DNA of 64,000 bases from NCBI RefSeq assembly GCF_900110255.1, contig NZ_FODD01000003.1:234643-298642 (forward strand). Reading direction: 5' to 3'. Under the pieces are notes generated by a model, which was not told the DNA's origin, did no database searches, and saw only the letters and a program-made list of their open reading frames with translations. The stretch comes from Actinacidiphila rubida (GTDB lineage Bacteria; Actinomycetota; Actinomycetes; Streptomycetales; Streptomycetaceae). The translations under genes were made by a program, and so were the position numbers. Below, in pieces: positions 1 to 9,071 of the stretch (position 1 is its first letter; each line of letters begins with the position of its first letter).

Positions 1-35
1 CGCCCCCGACCCCACGGACAAAGGGCACGCATATC

Positions 36-219
36 AGGGGCGCGGGGAACTGCGCGAGCAACCCACCACCGGCCGGTGGACGGCAACGCACCGCACGGGG
101 CAGGACGAGCCCCGAAGGGGCGCGGGGAACGGCGCGAACAGCCACGACGGCGCGGCACACGGCCAGACAAGCCCCGGGGGCACCCCGTCGGCCGAGAACA
201 CCCACCGGCCGGTGGACGG
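36..219. repeat. Two copies of a streptomycete intergenic repeat module
   Basis: The first 247 bases hold no convincing gene. A GC-rich module, AGGGGCGCGGGGAAC, occurs at 36-50 and again at 116-130, followed in both cases by a related GCGCGA-CA-CCAC stretch. It resembles an AGGGGCGCGGGGAACTGCGCG-type element that I know from many Streptomyces intergenic regions. A 14-bp perfect palindrome, CCACCGGCCGGTGG, also occurs twice (66-79 and 202-215), each time followed by ACGGC. Bases 81-113 recur at 45469-45501. The short reading frames here look like chance translation of the repeat. Confidence 0.7.
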
Positions 220-247
220 CCGACGGACCCCCGGCACAACCCGTCAG

Positions 248-733
248 CTACGGCGTGGGCCTCACCGTGACGGAGGGCTCGTGGGTGACGGGGAAGTTGA
301 CGGACGCGGCGATGAAACAGAGGCGTTGCGCCTCATGATGGAGGGCGCGCGCCTCGTCCGTCATGGACGCCGACGCCACCTCGACCCGCGGCCGCAGCAC
401 CGCGCTGGTGAAGTGGCCCGCGCCGCCGCCCGTCTCGTCCATCGTGCCGATCGCGTGGTCGGTGTAGGCCGTCACCACGACGCCGGCCATCGCGCACACG
501 TGGAGGTAGGACAGCATGTGGCACTGGGAGAGCGCCGCGAGGAGCAGCTGCTCGGGGTTCCAGCGGTCCGCGTCGCCGCGGAAGTGCGGGTCCGCGGAGC
601 CGGCGATCGGCGGCGGGCCCGCGGCCGTCACGTCGTGGGTCCTGCGGTAGGAGCGGTAGGAGTCGGTGCCGGTACCGAGGTTGCCGGTCCAGACGACCTC
701 GGTCTCGTACGTGTGCTGCCTCGCCGACGGCAT
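248..733 (-). CDS. OsmC family protein
   Basis: This 161-residue protein belongs to the OsmC/Ohr superfamily, small dimeric proteins that reduce organic hydroperoxides with a pair of cysteines. The sequence shows the WNPEQLLLAALSQC motif with a candidate peroxidatic cysteine at residue 71 and a second at 139 in LCFIAASVNFP. A further cysteine at 80 is not typical. Overall it looks like the OsmC branch that sits beside regulators rather than true Ohr. The ATG lies one base after the stop of the upstream GntR gene, so the two are almost certainly co-transcribed and translationally coupled. That makes the GntR protein its likely regulator. Peroxidase activity is inferred from the family. Confidence 0.88.
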   Translation of the reverse strand: MPSARQHTYETEVVWTGNLGTGTDSYRSYRRTHDVTAAGPPPIAGSADPHFRGDADRWNPEQLLLAALSQCHMLSYLHVCAMAGVVVTAYTDHAIGTMDETGGGAGHFTSAVLRPRVEVASASMTDEARALHHEAQRLCFIAASVNFPVTHEPSVTVRPTP

Positions 734-734
734 G

Positions 735-1394
735 TCAGTCGCTTCCTTCCCCGAGGGTGTCCAGGACGTGTGCGCGGGCCACGGCCGCGGCGTCCGCCGC
801 CCGGCCCTCGCGGATCGCGGCCAGCAGCTCGCGGTGCTGGCCGTTGACGTGTGCCGGGCGGCCCGGCGGGTCCAGGGACGCGCGGGTGGAGACCACGATC
901 TGGTCCCACAGCCGGTCCAGGGCGGCCGACGCCACCGGGTTGGCGGCGAGTGCGGCCAACCGCGTGTGGAACCGCCGGCTGTGCCCGGCGGCCGCCGCGA
1001 ACTCCCCGGCCAGCGTGGCCGTCCCGGCCTGCTCCGCGTCGTCGACGAGCGCGGCCAGGTCGGCGGGCGCGATCCGGCCCTGGGCCTGGCGGCGGGCGGC
1101 CAGCTCCGCGGTGAGCGCCTCCAGCGCGGCCCGCACCTGGTAGGCGTGGCGCAGCGCCTCGACGTCGAGCGCGACGACCTGGACCCCGCGGCCCGCGGAC
1201 CGCACCAGCCCGTCGGAGACCAGCGCGCGGAACGCCTCCCGGACCGGGGTACGGCTCATCGCCAGCGACTGGGCGACCTCGGTCTCGGTCAGCCGCTCGC
1301 CGGGGGCGTAGGCGCCCGCGACGATCAGGTCCCGCAGCTGTGCGCGGGCGGACTCGGTCTGCTGCACCCGGCCAGCGTACGGCAGCGTATGCAT
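735..1394 (-). CDS. GntR family regulator, FadR/FCD type
   Basis: About 219 residues. An N-terminal winged helix-turn-helix (motif SLAMSRTPVREAFRALVSDG) is followed by an all-helical FCD effector domain, the architecture of FadR-subfamily regulators that bind small carboxylates or similar ligands. The start is uncertain: TTG at 1403, ATG at 1394 and GTG at 1367 are all in frame and none has a good ribosome binding site. I chose the ATG because a promoter-like CTGAGA-N17-TATGCA on this strand (1432-1404) would start transcription only 2-4 bases before it, giving a nearly leaderless message. The start sits inside a perfect 36-bp palindrome, so autoregulation is likely. It precedes osmC by one base. 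Confidence 0.85.
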   Translation of the reverse strand: MHTLPYAGRVQQTESARAQLRDLIVAGAYAPGERLTETEVAQSLAMSRTPVREAFRALVSDGLVRSAGRGVQVVALDVEALRHAYQVRAALEALTAELAARRQAQGRIAPADLAALVDDAEQAGTATLAGEFAAAAGHSRRFHTRLAALAANPVASAALDRLWDQIVVSTRASLDPPGRPAHVNGQHRELLAAIREGRAADAAAVARAHVLDTLGEGSD

Positions 1395-1416
1395 TGCATG
1401 CAATGCATACGCTGCC
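1381..1416. promoter_or_regulatory. 36-bp perfect palindrome, probable GntR operator
   Basis: Every one of the 18 base pairs is symmetrical about 1398/1399. The core holds overlapping ATGCAT/TGCATGCA blocks flanked by GGCAGCGT arms. It covers the proposed -10 box and start codon of the GntR gene, the classic place for an autorepressor site. It is AT-richer than its surroundings and has no T-run, so a terminator of the upstream reductase is less likely. Binding by the adjacent GntR protein is inference. Confidence 0.7.
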
Positions 1417-1428
1417 GTGGTCAGGCTC

Positions 1429-3600
1429 TCAGGGCGTGGCCGCCCGCTCCAGCCGCACCGCGCACACCTTGAACTCCGGCATCCGCGAGACCGGGTCCAG
1501 CGCCGGGTTGGTCAGCGTGTTCGCCCGGCCCTCGCCCGGCCAGTGGAACGGCATGAACACCGTGTCCTGCCGGATCGCGGCCGACAGCCGGGCCGGCGCC
1601 ACCACCCGCCCGCGCCGGCTGGTCACCGCCAGCGGCTCGCCCTCCGCCACGCCCAGCCGGGCCGCCAGCCGCGGGTGGAGCTGCACGAAGGGGCCGGGCT
1701 CGGCCGCGTTCAGCTCGCGCACCCGCCGGGTCTGGGCGCCCGACTGGTACTGGGCCAGCACCCGGCCCGTCGTCAGGTAGTAGGGGTACTCCGCCGACGG
1801 CTCCTCCGCGGACGGCCGGTGCTGGACGGGCGTGAACCTGGCCCGCCCGTCGGGTGTCGCGTACCGATCGAGGAACAGCCGGGGCGTGCCGGGCGAACCC
1901 GGCTCGGGGCACGGCCAGAACACCCCGTCCTCCGCGGCGATCCGCGCGTAGCTGATGCCCGCGTAGTCCGCGGGCCCGCCCGCCGACGCCCGCCGCAGCT
2001 CGGCGAAGACCTCCTCGGGGTCGGCGGGGAAGCCCTCGGGCCGCCCGAGCCGCCGGGCGAGACCGGCCAGCACCTCCAGGTCCGAGCGGACGCCGGGCGG
2101 CGGGTCGACGGCCCTGCGGCGCAGGATCACCCGGCCCTCCAGGTTGGTGGTCGTGCCCGTCTCCTCCGCCCACTGGGTGACCGGCAGCACGACGTCGGCC
2201 AGCGCCGCGGTCTCCGACAGCACCACGTCGCACACCGCCAGGAAGTCCAACGCCTCGATGCGCTCGGCCACATGGGCTGCCCGCGGCGCCGACACCACCG
2301 GGTTGGAGCCCATCAGCAGCAGGGCCCGCACGTCCCGGCCGAGGGCGTCCAGCAGCTCGTAGGCGCTGCGGCCGGGGCCCGGCAGGTCGTCGGGGTCGAC
2401 GCCCCACACCGCGGCGACGTGGGCCCGCGCCGCCGGATCGTCCAGCTTGCGGTAGCCGGGCAACTGGTCGGCCTTCTGGCCGTGTTCGCGGCCGCCCTGG
2501 CCGTTGCCCTGCCCGGTCAGGCAGCCGTACCCGGACAGCAGCCGCCCGGAACGCCCCGTCGCCAGGCACAGGTTGATCCACGCGCTGACCGTGTCGGTGC
2601 CCTTCGCCTGCTGCTCGGGGCCGCGGGCCGTCAGCACCATCGACTCCGGCGCGTCGCAGAACATCGCGACCGCCTCACGCAGTTGGGGCACGGGGACACC
2701 GGTGATCCGCTCCACCAGCTCCGGCCAGTGCGCCATCACGCCGGGCAGCGTCCGCTCCCAGCCGGTGGTGCGCGCGGCGACGAACCCCTCGTCCACCCGG
2801 CCCTCGGCCACCACCAGGTGCAGCAGGCCCAGCGCCAGTGCCAGATCCGTGCCGGGGCGCGGCTGGAGGTGCAGGTCCGCCTGCTCCGCGGTCCGTGTCC
2901 TGCGCGGGTCCACGACGATCAACCGGCCGCCGTTCTCCCGGAGTTCGGTCAGGTACCGCAAGGCCGGGGGCATGGTGTCCGCGAGGTTGGATCCGACCAG
3001 CACCACGCAGCCGGTGCGGGCCACGTCCGCGAGCGGGAACGGCAGACCGCGGTCCAGCCCGAACGCCCGCTGGTGCGCGGCCGCGGCGGACGACATGCAG
3101 AACCTGCCGTTGTAGTCGATCTGCGAGGTCCGCAGCACCACGCGGGCGAACTTGCCCAGCGCGTACGCCTTCTCGTTCGTCAGCCCGCCGCCGCCGAACA
3201 CGCCCACCGCGTCCGCGCCGTGGGCCGCGGCGGTCCGCCGCAGGCCGTCCGCGACGCGGTCCAGCGCCTCCGGCCAGTCCGCCGGACGCAGCGCGCCGTC
3301 CGCGCCCCGCACCAGGGGTGTGGTCAACCGGGCGGCGGGCGCGAGCAGTTCGGCCGCCGTGCGGCCCTTGCCGCACAGTGCGCCCTTGTTCACCGGGAAC
3401 GCCGGCCGCTCCAGCACCTCCGCCGGCACGCCGCCGCCACCGCTCGCCCGCACTCGCATCCCGCACTGCAGGGCGCAGTACGGGCAGTGCGTGTCGACGG
3501 GCTCGGCGGTGCGGCCGGTCCCGCCGTCGGCGGCGGGCCGGGAGGTCTCCTCGGCCGGGGCGGGCCCGGCGGGCGGGCCGGCGGCAGCGGGTGCGGTCAT
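1429..3600 (-). CDS. Molybdopterin oxidoreductase, assimilatory nitrate reductase-like
   Basis: This 723-residue protein resembles the NarB/NasC catalytic subunit, which reduces nitrate to nitrite in the cytoplasm for nitrogen assimilation. Cysteines 39, 42, 46 and 76 (CPYCALQCG then ALCGKG) form the N-terminal [4Fe-4S] site. Within GRFCMSS a cysteine is placed to ligate molybdenum. Later come MGSNPVVS and the C-terminal molydopterin-dinucleotide-binding region with TTGRVLAQYQSG. No [2Fe-2S] or flavin domain is fused, so an external electron donor is needed; the FAD reductase at 7793 is a candidate. The ATG at 3600 was preferred to a GTG further upstream because the extra 14 residues are unlike the family. 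No clear ribosome binding site is seen. Confidence 0.85.
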   Translation of the reverse strand: MTAPAAAGPPAGPAPAEETSRPAADGGTGRTAEPVDTHCPYCALQCGMRVRASGGGGVPAEVLERPAFPVNKGALCGKGRTAAELLAPAARLTTPLVRGADGALRPADWPEALDRVADGLRRTAAAHGADAVGVFGGGGLTNEKAYALGKFARVVLRTSQIDYNGRFCMSSAAAAHQRAFGLDRGLPFPLADVARTGCVVLVGSNLADTMPPALRYLTELRENGGRLIVVDPRRTRTAEQADLHLQPRPGTDLALALGLLHLVVAEGRVDEGFVAARTTGWERTLPGVMAHWPELVERITGVPVPQLREAVAMFCDAPESMVLTARGPEQQAKGTDTVSAWINLCLATGRSGRLLSGYGCLTGQGNGQGGREHGQKADQLPGYRKLDDPAARAHVAAVWGVDPDDLPGPGRSAYELLDALGRDVRALLLMGSNPVVSAPRAAHVAERIEALDFLAVCDVVLSETAALADVVLPVTQWAEETGTTTNLEGRVILRRRAVDPPPGVRSDLEVLAGLARRLGRPEGFPADPEEVFAELRRASAGGPADYAGISYARIAAEDGVFWPCPEPGSPGTPRLFLDRYATPDGRARFTPVQHRPSAEEPSAEYPYYLTTGRVLAQYQSGAQTRRVRELNAAEPGPFVQLHPRLAARLGVAEGEPLAVTSRRGRVVAPARLSAAIRQDTVFMPFHWPGEGRANTLTNPALDPVSRMPEFKVCAVRLERAATP

Positions 3601-3697
3601 GCGCCCAGCCTGCGGGCGGGGTGTTTCGCGCCGCCCACCCACCGGTTACGCGGCAGGCACGCGCCCCTCAGGGACCGCGGCCCGGCACTGTGAGGGC

Positions 3698-4438
3698 TCA
3701 GCGCGGTGCGGCGGGTGCCGCCGCCAGGGCCCGTGCCACTCCGGGCTCGTGGGGCCCGAGGAAGCGCGGGTCGGGCTTCACCGTGAGGTCCAGCGCCGCC
3801 TTGCCCGCGGCGAGCACCTCCCGCGCGCCGCCGGCCAGCCACGTCAGGTCGTGCTTCTCGTCCACGCCCACGCCGTACGCGTCGATGCCCGCGGCCCCGC
3901 ACAGCGCGAGCGCCCTGCGGATGTGGAACCCCTGGCTGACCAGCACCGCGCGGTCCACGCCGAAGATCCGGTGGGCCCGGCTGCACGAGTCCCAGGTGTC
4001 GAACCCGGCGTCGTCCACCACGATCCGCTCCCGGGGGACGCCGTGCGCCGTCAGGTAGGTGCGCATGGCGCCGGGCTCGTCGTACGACGTCCGGCTGTTG
4101 TCGCCGGTGACCAGCAGGACGCGGACCTTGCCCGCCGCGTACAGCCGGGCCGCCGCGTCCAGGCGGTGCGCCAGGTAGGGCGACGGCACGCCCTGCCACA
4201 GTCCCGCGCCGAACACCACGGCCACGGGTTCCGCCGGGACGTCCGCCTCCGTGCGCACCCGGGCGTCACCGGCCAGGCGCACCCAGGTGGCCGGCAGCAG
4301 CGCCAGCACCGCGACGGCCACGGCCAGTCGCAGGGCGCGGCGCCGCCCCCGCCGCGTCTTCGGCAGGCGAAGCCAGGCGCGCAGGCGTGCGCGCAACCGG
4401 GCCACCGCGGCACGTGGGGGCCACCCGGGACGTCGCAC
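3698..4438 (-). CDS. SanA/YdcF family membrane protein
   Basis: About 246 residues. A basic N-terminus and one membrane segment (LAVAVAVLALLPATWV) precede a DUF218 domain, seen in VVFGAGLWQGVPSPYLAHRL, LLVTGDNSR and VSQGFHIRRALALC. Members such as SanA affect envelope barrier function and vancomycin exclusion, but the biochemical activity of the domain is unsettled. The GTG at 4438 was chosen because AGGAGAGG lies nine bases upstream. A longer frame reaching 4729 would overlap the divergent cyclotransferase gene and adds low-complexity sequence. It is followed by the nitrate reductase on the same strand after about 100 bases; I see no functional link. Confidence 0.8.
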   Translation of the reverse strand: MRRPGWPPRAAVARLRARLRAWLRLPKTRRGRRRALRLAVAVAVLALLPATWVRLAGDARVRTEADVPAEPVAVVFGAGLWQGVPSPYLAHRLDAAARLYAAGKVRVLLVTGDNSRTSYDEPGAMRTYLTAHGVPRERIVVDDAGFDTWDSCSRAHRIFGVDRAVLVSQGFHIRRALALCGAAGIDAYGVGVDEKHDLTWLAGGAREVLAAGKAALDLTVKPDPRFLGPHEPGVARALAAAPAAPR

Positions 4439-4666
4439 GGCGGTCTGCCTCTCCTGTCGCGTTTCCTGCTGCGGTGGTGCTCCTGCTCCCGTTCCCGCTC
4501 CTGCTCCGCGGAACGCGGGGTCACGGTGACCGACGCACACGGACCGGCCGCGGTTGCGCGCGGCGGCACGGGTCCCGCGCCGCCCCCTCCGCGGCGCGGG
4601 ACCCGCGCGGTGGATCACAGTAGGGGGGACGTCCGACAGACCCGACTTCCTGACGCGGAGGCCCAA

Positions 4667-5092
4667 GTGACCGAGCGCCGCCTGCCGTTCTTCGTCTACG
4701 GCACGCTGCGTGCCGGGCAGCGCAACCACGGCCTGCTACGGGGCAGGACCGGGGCGTGGACGCCCGCCACGCTGCCGGGGGCGCTGCTGTTCCAGGGGCC
4801 CGGCTACCCGATCGCGGTCCTGGACCCCGCGGGGACCGGCGCCGTCCACGGCGACCTGGTGGACGTCGCCGCCGGGCCGTACGCCGAGGTCCTGGCGGAC
4901 CTGGACATGCTGGAGTCCTACCGGCCGGGCGACCCCGCCGGCCTGTACCTGCGGGTGGCCCGCGCGGTGCGCACCGCCCGCGGCACCCGCGAGGCCTGGG
5001 TGTACGTCGCGCCGCCGGAACGCGCCGCCGGCCTGCTGGCCCGCGCCCGGCCCCTCCCCACGGGCACGTGGCCCGCCGGCCCGGCCTCCTGA
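4667..5092 (+). CDS. Gamma-glutamylcyclotransferase family protein
   Basis: A 141-residue single-domain protein opening with FFVYGTLRAGQRNHGLL, the glycine-rich YGTLR loop that marks the gamma-glutamylcyclotransferase/AIG2-like fold. The later LADLDMLESYRPGDPAGLYLR contains the acidic region that carries the catalytic Glu in characterised members. Substrate cannot be told from sequence; enzymes of this fold release 5-oxoproline from gamma-glutamyl amines or amino acids. The GTG start has GGAGG six bases upstream. The gene is divergent from the SanA-like gene and converges with the dNTPase gene. Confidence 0.82.
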   Translation: MTERRLPFFVYGTLRAGQRNHGLLRGRTGAWTPATLPGALLFQGPGYPIAVLDPAGTGAVHGDLVDVAAGPYAEVLADLDMLESYRPGDPAGLYLRVARAVRTARGTREAWVYVAPPERAAGLLARARPLPTGTWPAGPAS

Positions 5093-5138
5093 CACCTCAC
5101 GGCCCGCGCGTCGCCGGACACCGGCCGCCGGGGAGCGG

Positions 5139-6473
5139 TCAGCGGGAGGCGGTGAGGCGGGCGTGCAGGGCCGTCGCCGCCGCGTCCGTCAGCGACGCGA
5201 TCTGGTCGACGACCGCCCTGCGCCGCTCCGCGTCGTTGCGCGCGGCCTCGAACACGGCCCGGAACTGCGGGTCCAGGCCGTCGGGGGCCCGCTCCACCAG
5301 CACCTCCGCCAGCTCGGCGATGACGATCCGCTGCTCGGCCCGCCGCCGCGCCTGCGCGGCCCGCTGCATCACGTACCGGTCGGCGACGGCCTTGAGGACC
5401 GCGCACTCCAGCCGCTGCTCGCGCGGCACGACCAGCTCCGCCGCGTACCGGGTGAGCCGCGCGCCGCCGTACCGCTCGCGGGTGGCGCCCTCCGCGGCCA
5501 GGCAGAACCGGCCGATGAGCTGCGAGGCGGCGTCCTTGAGCCGCGCCTGGTCCAGCGCCGAGCCGTCGTAGCGGCCCGGCCACCACGGCTGGGCGACCAG
5601 CCGGTCCAGCGCCTCGGCCAGCTCGGCGGGGTCGGCGCCGGGCGTGTAGCGCTCCGCGGCGCAGGCGAACACCTCGGCGCGCTCCGGCGCGGAGGTGAGC
5701 GCCCGCGGGTCGATGTGCCCGGCCTGCAGGCCGTCCTCGACGTCGTGCACGGAGTACGCGACGTCGTCGGACCAGTCCATGACCTGCGCCTCGAAGCAGC
5801 GGCGCCCGGGCGGGGCGCCGCTGCGCATCCAGCGGAAGACCGGCAGGTCGTCCTGGTACACCCCGAACTTCGGGCTCCCCGGGTCGTCCGGGTTCGCGCC
5901 GCGCGGCCAGGGGTACTTGGTGGCCGCGTCCAGCGCGGCCCGGGTCAGGTTGAGCCCCACGCTCACCTGCGGGGAGGCGAAGCGCTTGGGCTCGATCCGG
6001 GTGAGCAGCCGCAGGCTCTGCGCGTTGCCCTCGAAACCGCCGCAGTCGGCCGCGAACTCCGCGAGCACCATCTCGCCGTTGTGGCCGAACGGCGGGTGCC
6101 CGAGGTCGTGCGCGAGGCACGCGGTCTCCACCAGGTCGGCATCGCAGCCGAGGGCGGCGCCCAGCTCCCGCCCCACCTGCGCGCACTCCAGGGAGTGGGT
6201 CAGCCGGGTGCGGGGGCTGGTGTCGGTCACGGAGGTGCCCGCCACACCCGGGTCGACGACCTGCGTCTTGCCGGCGAGCCTGCGCAGCGCGGCGGAGTGC
6301 AGCACCCGGGCACGGTCCCGCTGGTAGGCGGTGCGGCCGGGGCGCTTGTCCGGCTCGGGGACGTACCGCTCCAGGTCGGCGCCGGTGTAGTCGCCGTATC
6401 CGCCGTACGGCGCCGGGTACGGTTCCACCGCCGGATGGGGGTCCACCGGTTCCACGGCCTGGTTCGGGTCCAT
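5139..6473 (-). CDS. Deoxynucleoside triphosphate triphosphohydrolase (dGTPase-like, HD domain)
   Basis: 444 residues. The HD metal site is visible in [16 protein letters not shown] and [17 protein letters not shown]. Members hydrolyse dNTPs to deoxynucleoside plus tripolyphosphate and so tune the precursor pool for replication. The protein fits the type-2 bacterial group of about 420-450 residues. Two starts are possible, ATG 6473 or GTG 6479, and neither has a Shine-Dalgarno sequence, suggesting a short or absent leader. The dnaG primase gene lies 5 kb away; in streptomycetes these genes are neighbours, which fits a replication-related role. Confidence 0.88.
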   Translation of the reverse strand: MDPNQAVEPVDPHPAVEPYPAPYGGYGDYTGADLERYVPEPDKRPGRTAYQRDRARVLHSAALRRLAGKTQVVDPGVAGTSVTDTSPRTRLTHSLECAQVGRELGAALGCDADLVETACLAHDLGHPPFGHNGEMVLAEFAADCGGFEGNAQSLRLLTRIEPKRFASPQVSVGLNLTRAALDAATKYPWPRGANPDDPGSPKFGVYQDDLPVFRWMRSGAPPGRRCFEAQVMDWSDDVAYSVHDVEDGLQAGHIDPRALTSAPERAEVFACAAERYTPGADPAELAEALDRLVAQPWWPGRYDGSALDQARLKDAASQLIGRFCLAAEGATRERYGGARLTRYAAELVVPREQRLECAVLKAVADRYVMQRAAQARRRAEQRIVIAELAEVLVERAPDGLDPQFRAVFEAARNDAERRRAVVDQIASLTDAAATALHARLTASR

Positions 6474-6527
6474 GACCACGACGGTAACCGGCGGTGCCGA
6501 CGGCCGGGTGACGCGAACGGGTACGTG

Positions 6528-7469
6528 TCAGTTCCGCGCGGCGGCCGCGGGCCGGCGCGGCGGGGTCGTGCCGAGGGCGGCGGCCGCCCGGTCGTAGCGG
6601 TGCAGCACCAGCCGGGCCACCGCGTCCTGCACGCCCAGCGGCGCCGCGGCGATCCAGGGCGCGGCGGCCGCGGTCTGCGTCGCGAAGCGGCCGGGAGCGG
6701 CGAAGCACGCGGCGACGGCGACGCGCCGCAGGCCCCGGGCGGCGAGCGCGGCCAGCGCCTCGGGCACGGTCGGCGCCGCGGCGGACGCGAAGGCCGGGAC
6801 GACGGGGACGCCGCCGAGGCGGCGGGAGAGCAGGGCGGCCGTGCGGGCGGTGTCGGCGGCGGAGTCGGGGTCGCGGGACCCGGCCGCCGCCAGCACCACG
6901 GCGTCGCCCGGCCGCCGCGCGTCCCACCCGGCCTCCTCCAGACGCCGGTGCAGGGCCTCGGCGAGCAGCGGGTGCGGGCCGAGCGGGTCGGCGACGAGGC
7001 CGCGCACGTGCGGGGCCGCGGCCAGCGCGGCGGGCAGGTCGTGCTTGACGTGGTGCCCGCGGCTGAGCAGCAGCGGCACGAGGACCGCGGGTCCCGTCAG
7101 GCCGGCGAGGGTGCCGGCGAGGAGCGGCTCGTTCAGTTCGACGTGCCCGAGCCGCACGTCCAGCCCGGGCCGGTGGGCCCTGACCCGCTCCAGCAGGGCC
7201 TGCGCGGTGCGGAGGGCACGGGGGTCGCGGCTGCCGTGCGCGACGGCGACGAGCGCCGGCGCCGGCCCGGGGGGTTCGCCGGGTGCCGCGGGGCCCGCGG
7301 GTGCCGCGAGTCCCCGGGGCGCCGCGGGGCCTCCGGGTCCCGCCGGGGGCGGGGCGGACGCGGCGAGCCGCGTGAGGCCCCGGGTCAGGTGCAGCGAGAC
7401 GTGGACCATCAGGTCGGTGGGGCTCGCGTATCCCCCCGCGAACGGGAGGGCCGCCGTGGGTTCGGCCAT
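6528..7469 (-). CDS. Sirohydrochlorin chelatase family protein (CbiX/SirB-like)
   Basis: 313 residues with two CbiX-type halves. The first shows ALVAVAHGSRDPRAL and LSRGHHVKHDLPAAL, with histidines placed to hold the inserted metal. The second shows VVLAAAGSRDPDSAADT and is degenerate, as in long two-repeat chelatases. The enzyme inserts Fe2+ (or Co2+) into sirohydrochlorin. Siroheme is the prosthetic group of assimilatory nitrite and sulfite reductases, so its position between a nitrate reductase and a flavin reductase makes functional sense. Residues about 40-70 form an Ala/Pro/Gly-rich insert unlike the rest. The nitrite reductase itself is not in this window. Confidence 0.83.
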   Translation of the reverse strand: MAEPTAALPFAGGYASPTDLMVHVSLHLTRGLTRLAASAPPPAGPGGPAAPRGLAAPAGPAAPGEPPGPAPALVAVAHGSRDPRALRTAQALLERVRAHRPGLDVRLGHVELNEPLLAGTLAGLTGPAVLVPLLLSRGHHVKHDLPAALAAAPHVRGLVADPLGPHPLLAEALHRRLEEAGWDARRPGDAVVLAAAGSRDPDSAADTARTAALLSRRLGGVPVVPAFASAAAPTVPEALAALAARGLRRVAVAACFAAPGRFATQTAAAAPWIAAAPLGVQDAVARLVLHRYDRAAAALGTTPPRRPAAAARN

Positions 7470-7792
7470 ACGGCCATCCTCCGGGGGCGGTGTTGCCGCT
7501 CCGTTGCCCTGCGGTAAGCGCGTATTTCCTGCCCTTCACCCCGTGCGGCGCCCCCGGGTGAACCCGCGCCTGCCCGGTGCGGGCCGCCCGGTGCGGCCGT
7601 GCGGTGCGGGCCGCCCGGAGCGGCGCGGCGGTGTGGCGGGGCGCGCGGTTGCCGGTGCCGCCGCGGGAGGTGGCGTAGCCTCGCGCCGCAGGGGAGGGCG
7701 GCGCGGACAGGCGAAAACGGCGCGGCGCTCTTCCGGTGGCGAGCCCCTTGCGGGACGCTCAAGTACCGAACGACCCGCTGGGGAGGCACACT
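7470..7792. other. Intergenic region with short repeats
   Basis: This 323-bp gap separates two divergent genes and contains no credible coding sequence. It holds a 17-bp direct repeat, CGGTGCGGGCCGCCCGG, at 7575-7591 and 7602-7618 (period 27). A 7-bp inverted repeat, TTCACCC/GGGTGAA, lies at 7535-7541 and 7556-7562. The GGGAGG ribosome binding site of the flavin reductase is at 7781-7786. I could not place a confident promoter. Confidence 0.5.
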
Positions 7793-9055
7793 GTGGTGGA
7801 CGCGCACCAGACCTTCGTGATCGTCGGAGCAGGGCTGGCCGGGGCGAAAGCCGCGGAAACGCTCCGCTCCGAGGGTTTCACCGGCCGGGTGATACTGATC
7901 GGCGACGAGCGCGACCACCCGTACGAACGGCCACCGCTGTCGAAGGGCTTCCTGATCGGGAGCGCCGAGCGCGACTCCGTGTTCGTGCAGCAGAACGGGT
8001 GGTACGCCGAGCACGACGTCGAGCTGCACCTGGGCCAGCCGGTCGTGCACCTCGACCGCGTCGCCCGTACGGTCCGCCTGGGCGACGGCACCACGTTGCA
8101 GTACGACAAGCTGCTGCTGGCCACCGGCTCCGAGCCGCGCCGGCTGGACATCCCCGGCACCGACCTGGTCGGCGTCCACCACCTGCGCCGGCTGGCGCAC
8201 TCCGAGCGGCTGAAGAACGTGCTGACCAGCCTCGGCCGGGAGAACGGCCACCTGGTGATCGCCGGGGCCGGCTGGATCGGCCTGGAGGTGGCGGCCGCGG
8301 CCCGCGGCTACGGCGCCGAGGTCACCGTGGTCGAGCACGGGCCGACGCCGCTGCACGGTGTCCTCGGCCCGGAGCTGGGCGCGGTCTTCACGGACCTGCA
8401 CACCGAGCACGGCGTGCGGTTCCGCTTCGGCACGCGGCTGACCGAGATCACCGGCCAGGACGGCATGGTGCTGTCGGTGCTGACCGACGACGGCGAGGAG
8501 CACCCCGCGCACGACGTGCTCGCCGCGATCGGCGCGGCCCCGCGCACCGCGCTCGCCGAGACCGCGGGCCTGACGATGGCGGGGCGGGAGCAGGGCGGCG
8601 GCATCGCCGTGGACGCCTCGCTGCGCACCTCGGATCCGGACATCTTCGCGGCCGGCGACGTCGCGAACGCCGAGCACCCGCTGCTGGGCACCCGGCTGCG
8701 GGTGGAGCACTGGGCGAACGCGCTGAACGGCGGTCCCGCCGCGGCGCGCGCGATGCTGGGCCGCCCGGTGTCGTACGACCGGCTCCCGTACTTCTTCTCC
8801 GACCAGTACGACCTGGGCATGGAGTACACCGGCTACGCGGCGCCCGGCATGTACGACCAGGTGGTGGCCCGCGGTGACGTCGGCAAGCGGCAGTTCATCG
8901 CGTTCTGGCTGAGCGAGGGCCGGGTGCTGGCCGGGATGAACGTCAACGTGTGGGACGTCACCGACCCGATCCAGCAGCTGATCCGCTCCGGCCGCCAGGT
9001 CGACCCCGAGGCGCTGTCCGACCCGAGCGTGCCGCTAGCCTCTTTCCTGGACTGA
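7793..9055 (+). CDS. FAD-dependent NAD(P)H:ferredoxin/rubredoxin reductase-type oxidoreductase
   Basis: 420 residues of the pyridine-nucleotide-disulfide oxidoreductase superfamily, closest in layout to BphA4/rhodocoxin reductase types. The N-terminal FAD motif FVIVGAGLAGAKAAETL is followed by the NAD-binding motif LVIAGAGWIGLEVAAAARG near residue 155. A second FAD contact is PDIFAAGDVAN, and the C-terminal reductase domain ends with Q-rich DPIQQLIRSG. No redox-active CxxC is seen, as expected for this class. It passes electrons from NAD(P)H to a small iron-sulfur carrier. It could supply the nitrate reductase, but this is inference. GTG at 7793 (or 7796) follows GGGAGG by six bases. Confidence 0.87.
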   Translation: MVDAHQTFVIVGAGLAGAKAAETLRSEGFTGRVILIGDERDHPYERPPLSKGFLIGSAERDSVFVQQNGWYAEHDVELHLGQPVVHLDRVARTVRLGDGTTLQYDKLLLATGSEPRRLDIPGTDLVGVHHLRRLAHSERLKNVLTSLGRENGHLVIAGAGWIGLEVAAAARGYGAEVTVVEHGPTPLHGVLGPELGAVFTDLHTEHGVRFRFGTRLTEITGQDGMVLSVLTDDGEEHPAHDVLAAIGAAPRTALAETAGLTMAGREQGGGIAVDASLRTSDPDIFAAGDVANAEHPLLGTRLRVEHWANALNGGPAAARAMLGRPVSYDRLPYFFSDQYDLGMEYTGYAAPGMYDQVVARGDVGKRQFIAFWLSEGRVLAGMNVNVWDVTDPIQQLIRSGRQVDPEALSDPSVPLASFLD

Positions 9056-9071
9056 CCAGGAAGGATCCGCC

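Noticed and set aside
3620-3662. GTAAC and GAAAC elements on the minus strand before the nitrate reductase gene, suggestive of a GlnR box
   Set aside because: The two elements are 17 bases apart, not six, so they do not fit the GTNAC-N6-GAAAC half-site arrangement as I know it.
1417-3693. Very long plus-strand open frame opposite the nitrate reductase
   Set aside because: It is the GC-rich shadow of the minus-strand gene; its product is Arg/Gln/His-rich with no domain, while the minus frame has iron-sulfur and molybdenum motifs.
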